Shown here: piece by piece, positions 5,282-6,970 of the stretch
Position numbering within the stretch: the first letter of the stretch is position 1
Layout of the letters: every line of letters begins with the position of its first letter
Assembly (NCBI GenBank): GCA_023257035.1
Contig: JALRDI010000199.1
Location: 1-6,970 of the forward strand
Direction of reading: 5' to 3'
Length of the DNA: 6,970 bases
Source: Ilumatobacteraceae bacterium
GTDB lineage: Bacteria > Actinomycetota > Acidimicrobiia > Acidimicrobiales > Ilumatobacteraceae
The notes under the pieces: model-generated
Told to the model about the DNA's origin: nothing
The model's database searches: none
What the model saw: only the letters and a program-made list of their open reading frames with translations
Translations under genes and position numbers: made by a program

Positions 5282-5520
5282 CACATTCCCCCTGAGACCG
5301 GCGGAAGTACCGCTATCTCATCTTTCGTCGTCACCGGGGTCGACTCGTCTGCATCGTCACCGTTCACCCAGATTCGACATGTGGCCAAAACGTCAACGAA
5401 CGTTCTTCCATATCGATTCCCTGCGATCGCCAGAATTTCTCCGACAGTTGCGCCGTCAATTTCATCTCGGCCAGTGCCAGCAGCCTCGCGAGCTGACGCA
5501 AACATCCGGAGCACTGCCAC
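5281..5520 (-). CDS. MoaD/ThiS family ubiquitin-like sulfur carrier
   Basis: This 79-residue beta-grasp protein matches MoaD, the small subunit of molybdopterin synthase, whose C-terminal glycine is adenylylated and thiocarboxylated to deliver sulfur. Family landmarks are the N-terminal LRMFASAREAAG, the central WVNG (51-54) and the C-terminal DEIAVLPPVSGG (67-78). The frame continues one codon past the diglycine to a methionine (Met79) before TGA, so the glycine carboxylate is not free in the primary product. A protease would have to remove it, or the protein acts as another kind of carrier. The start is GTG at 5520. It opens a cluster with the rsiG-like gene, and the diglycine codons double as that gene's ribosome site. 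No MoaE, MoeB or other cofactor gene is nearby, so the pathway (molybdopterin, thiamine or thiol-related sulfur transfer) is open. Confidence 0.82.
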   Translation of the reverse strand: MAVLRMFASAREAAGTGRDEIDGATVGEILAIAGNRYGRTFVDVLATCRIWVNGDDADESTPVTTKDEIAVLPPVSGGM

Positions 5521-5524
5521 GACC

Positions 5525-5553
5525 TAAATAGTAGATGACAGGTTCTGCCTCAA
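5525..5553 (-). promoter_or_regulatory. Weak promoter candidate for the moaD-rsiG unit
   Basis: In the 82-bp gap between divergent genes, the minus strand has TTGAGG (5553-5548), a 17-bp spacer and TATTTA (5530-5525). An overlapping alternative -10, TACTAT (5533-5528), lies seven bases from the GTG start at 5520, which would give a nearly leaderless mRNA. Neither matches the consensus well. A promoter must lie here, since the two flanking genes diverge, but its exact elements are uncertain. Confidence 0.3.
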
Positions 5554-5602
5554 TGAGGAAGTCACCTCGTTGGCCAAGAGGCCACAAGTACGATGAGGGG
5601 TC

Positions 5603-6235
5603 GTGCCAACTCCTGTTCCAAGCCTTCTTGTCATTCGACATGGTCAAAGTTTGTGGAACGCCCTCGCTCGGTGGCAAGGAATGGCAGATATCGACTTAAG
5701 CGATCTCGGAAGGGAGCAGGCTCGTACTGCTGCTATTCAACTCGCCGACGGACCGCACGAATTTCATCGTATGTACGCGTCGAAATTGTCGCGAGCAAAG
5801 GAAACGGCGTCGATCATTGCCGAGCATCTCAACCTTGATACCCCGCAGTTAGATGCACGCTGGAATGAAGCTGATGCGGGCCCGTGGCAGGGTCTAACTC
5901 CACAGGAAATCAAAACCGAGTGGCCTGGTTACTTGGAGCGGAATCGCCGACCGGCGGGGTTCGAGTCGTACGACAAAGTCGTTGAACGATCGCTCGCTGC
6001 CGCGACTGACTTACTGAAATCGGTGAACCCTGATCAGCCGATGATCGTCGTCACACACTCCGGTGTCATCCGAAGTTTGAGGCGTCATCTCACTGGCGCA
6101 AGCGAACGCACGCCAAACCTCGGCGGAATGTGGCTTCATCTCGTCAACGATCGAGTTCGCGCAGGACATCTCTTTGATCCGCTCAGTGCGGCCGAAGTAG
6201 GAGAATTTTCAGAGGGCCCCGGGCCCGTCGAATAG
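5603..6235 (+). CDS. Histidine phosphatase family protein (phosphoglycerate mutase-like)
   Basis: The 210-residue protein belongs to the branch of the histidine phosphatase superfamily that includes small phosphatases and phosphoglycerate mutase-like enzymes. Catalysis uses a phosphohistidine: VIRHGQSLWN (10-19) carries Arg12 and the nucleophile His13. SRAKETA supplies Arg64, WNEADAGPWQG the probable acid Glu89, and VTHSGVIRSL the second histidine, His152. At 210 residues it lacks the extra segments of the roughly 250-residue glycolytic mutase, so a phosphatase acting on a small phosphorylated metabolite is more likely than GpmA; the substrate is unknown. The start is GTG at 5603, with GAGGGG only two bases upstream. 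TACGAT at 5589-5594 could be a -10 for a nearly leaderless mRNA. It diverges from the moaD cluster and is followed 74 bp later by the cyclophilin gene on the same strand. In mycobacteria a gpm gene also lies near mshA-YbjN. Confidence 0.87.
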   Translation: MPTPVPSLLVIRHGQSLWNALARWQGMADIDLSDLGREQARTAAIQLADGPHEFHRMYASKLSRAKETASIIAEHLNLDTPQLDARWNEADAGPWQGLTPQEIKTEWPGYLERNRRPAGFESYDKVVERSLAAATDLLKSVNPDQPMIVVTHSGVIRSLRRHLTGASERTPNLGGMWLHLVNDRVRAGHLFDPLSAAEVGEFSEGPGPVE

Positions 6236-6309
6236 CGGTTTGAGCGCCGCTTTCACGGCGATCACCACACATGGCTTCGCCGTCGTTGCGGGCGGTAGCC
6301 TTCGCTCTC

Positions 6310-6970
6310 GTGGGAACCGCAAAACGCGAACGCAAAAAAGCAAACAAAGCAGCTCGAACTGTGCGTGAGGCTCGTCAGCAACGCATCGACGACGCCCGCC
6401 GCAAAACAACGAAATGGGGCGCCATCATCGTTGTTGCGCTCGGACTCGTCGTCGGAATCGCCGCTCTCGGTGGAGCGTTTTCAAGCGACGACATCACGTC
6501 TGATGCGTCCGCTGAATCGGCTGGTGCCACCTCGGAGGAAACGTCAGCAGCGGAATCAGAGACTGCTGCACCTGAGTCAAGCGTTGAATGCCCACCTTCC
6601 GATGGTTCGGCGACCCAACAGCAAAGCTTCGACAGCGCACCACCAATGTGTATCGATGCCGGTGCGTCATACTCAGCAGAGATTGTCACGAATAAGGGAA
6701 CGTTGGTTGTCGAACTCGATCAAGCACGCGCTCCCCTCACGGTGAACAACTTCGTGACACTTGCTCGCTACCACTATTTCGATAACACCGAGTGTCACCG
6801 CATCATCCCTGGCTTCATGGCGCAGTGCGGTGATCCGACTGCAACAGGAACCGGCGGACCTGGGTACCGATTCGCAGATGAACTTCCAGCGGCTGGTGAA
6901 TACCAAATTGGTTCGCTCGCGATGGCAAACAGCGGTCCTGATACAAACGGAAGTCAGTTCTTCATCATTT
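6310..6970 (+). CDS. Membrane-anchored cyclophilin-type peptidyl-prolyl cis-trans isomerase, C-terminus cut by the right edge
   Basis: The frame stays open to the window end. It begins with a basic, Lys/Arg/Ala-rich cytosolic stretch (GTAKRERKKANKAAR), followed by one transmembrane segment (about residues 37-57, GAIIVVALGLVVGIAALGGAF) and a Ser/Glu/Ala-rich linker (about 58-92). The cyclophilin domain starts near residue 117: EIVTNKGTLVVEL, then VNNFVTLAR, YFDNTECHRIIPGFMAQCGD with the conserved catalytic-region residues HRIIPGF, and GSLAMANSGPDTNGSQFFI at the edge. The domain should fold proteins outside the membrane. Cys94 and Cys114 flank the domain entrance and could form a disulfide. The GTG at 6310 is chosen because family members typically begin MGTxKRERxKAN. 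An in-frame ATG at 6271 adds 13 residues and is the alternative. The last part of the domain is beyond the window. Confidence 0.88.
   Translation, partial: MGTAKRERKKANKAARTVREARQQRIDDARRKTTKWGAIIVVALGLVVGIAALGGAFSSDDITSDASAESAGATSEETSAAESETAAPESSVECPPSDGSATQQQSFDSAPPMCIDAGASYSAEIVTNKGTLVVELDQARAPLTVNNFVTLARYHYFDNTECHRIIPGFMAQCGDPTATGTGGPGYRFADELPAAGEYQIGSLAMANSGPDTNGSQFFII

Noticed and set aside
6213..6228. GGGCCC-C-GGGCCC inverted repeat as a terminator
   Set aside because: It lies within the last codons of the histidine phosphatase, has only a one-base centre and no U-tract, and is explained by the Gly-Pro-Gly-Pro coding sequence.
6271..6309. ATG at 6271 as the cyclophilin start
   Set aside because: It is in frame, but would add 13 residues before the VGTAKRERKKAN sequence with which family members usually begin. 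GTG at 6310 is preferred, and the ATG is kept as an alternative.

Overview
This window looks like a stretch of actinobacterial chromosome. Two genes carry much of that reading: an MshA-type glycosyltransferase (mycothiol synthesis) directly coupled to a YbjN-domain gene, and the first codons of a Rex repressor in its actinobacterial form. An RsiG-like gene, proC and a cyclophilin with an actinobacterial N-terminus fit the same picture. The moderate GC content and somewhat divergent proteins suggest a deep lineage such as Acidimicrobiia rather than Streptomyces or Mycobacterium. This is an inference, because no ribosomal RNA is present.

Most genes lie on the minus strand, so that part is best read from right to left. 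From about 5520 a compact cluster runs moaD/ThiS-like (5281-5520), rsiG-like (4769-5281), mshA (3482-4711) and ybjN (3009-3485). moaD/rsiG and mshA/ybjN overlap by a few bases, which suggests translational coupling; 57 bp separate rsiG from mshA. A 169-bp gap rich in inverted repeats (2840-3008) follows, then proC (2033-2839). After proC come two abutting Rex-box-like sequences (1986-2021) and a strong intrinsic terminator (1879-1927). Next are an Asp/Glu racemase-family gene (1111-1818) overlapping a SAM hydrolase-family gene (248-1114), and a 27-residue membrane peptide gene (154-237). The left edge holds a promoter region with a near-consensus Rex operator (79-96) and the start of rex, which runs off the window.

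On the plus strand, diverging from the moaD cluster, are a histidine-phosphatase gene (5603-6235) and a membrane-anchored cyclophilin (from 6310) cut by the right edge.

Functionally the window combines redox biology (Rex senses NADH/NAD+, mycothiol is the low-molecular-weight thiol, ProC consumes NAD(P)H), a probable c-di-GMP-linked anti-sigma protein, and housekeeping genes. I see no insertion sequence, phage gene, CRISPR array, tRNA or rRNA. The observations most worth checking are the Rex boxes outside the rex promoter with a possible small transcript beneath them, the RsiG-like protein with two degenerate c-di-GMP signature motifs, and the MoaD-like protein whose Gly-Gly tail is capped by an extra methionine.
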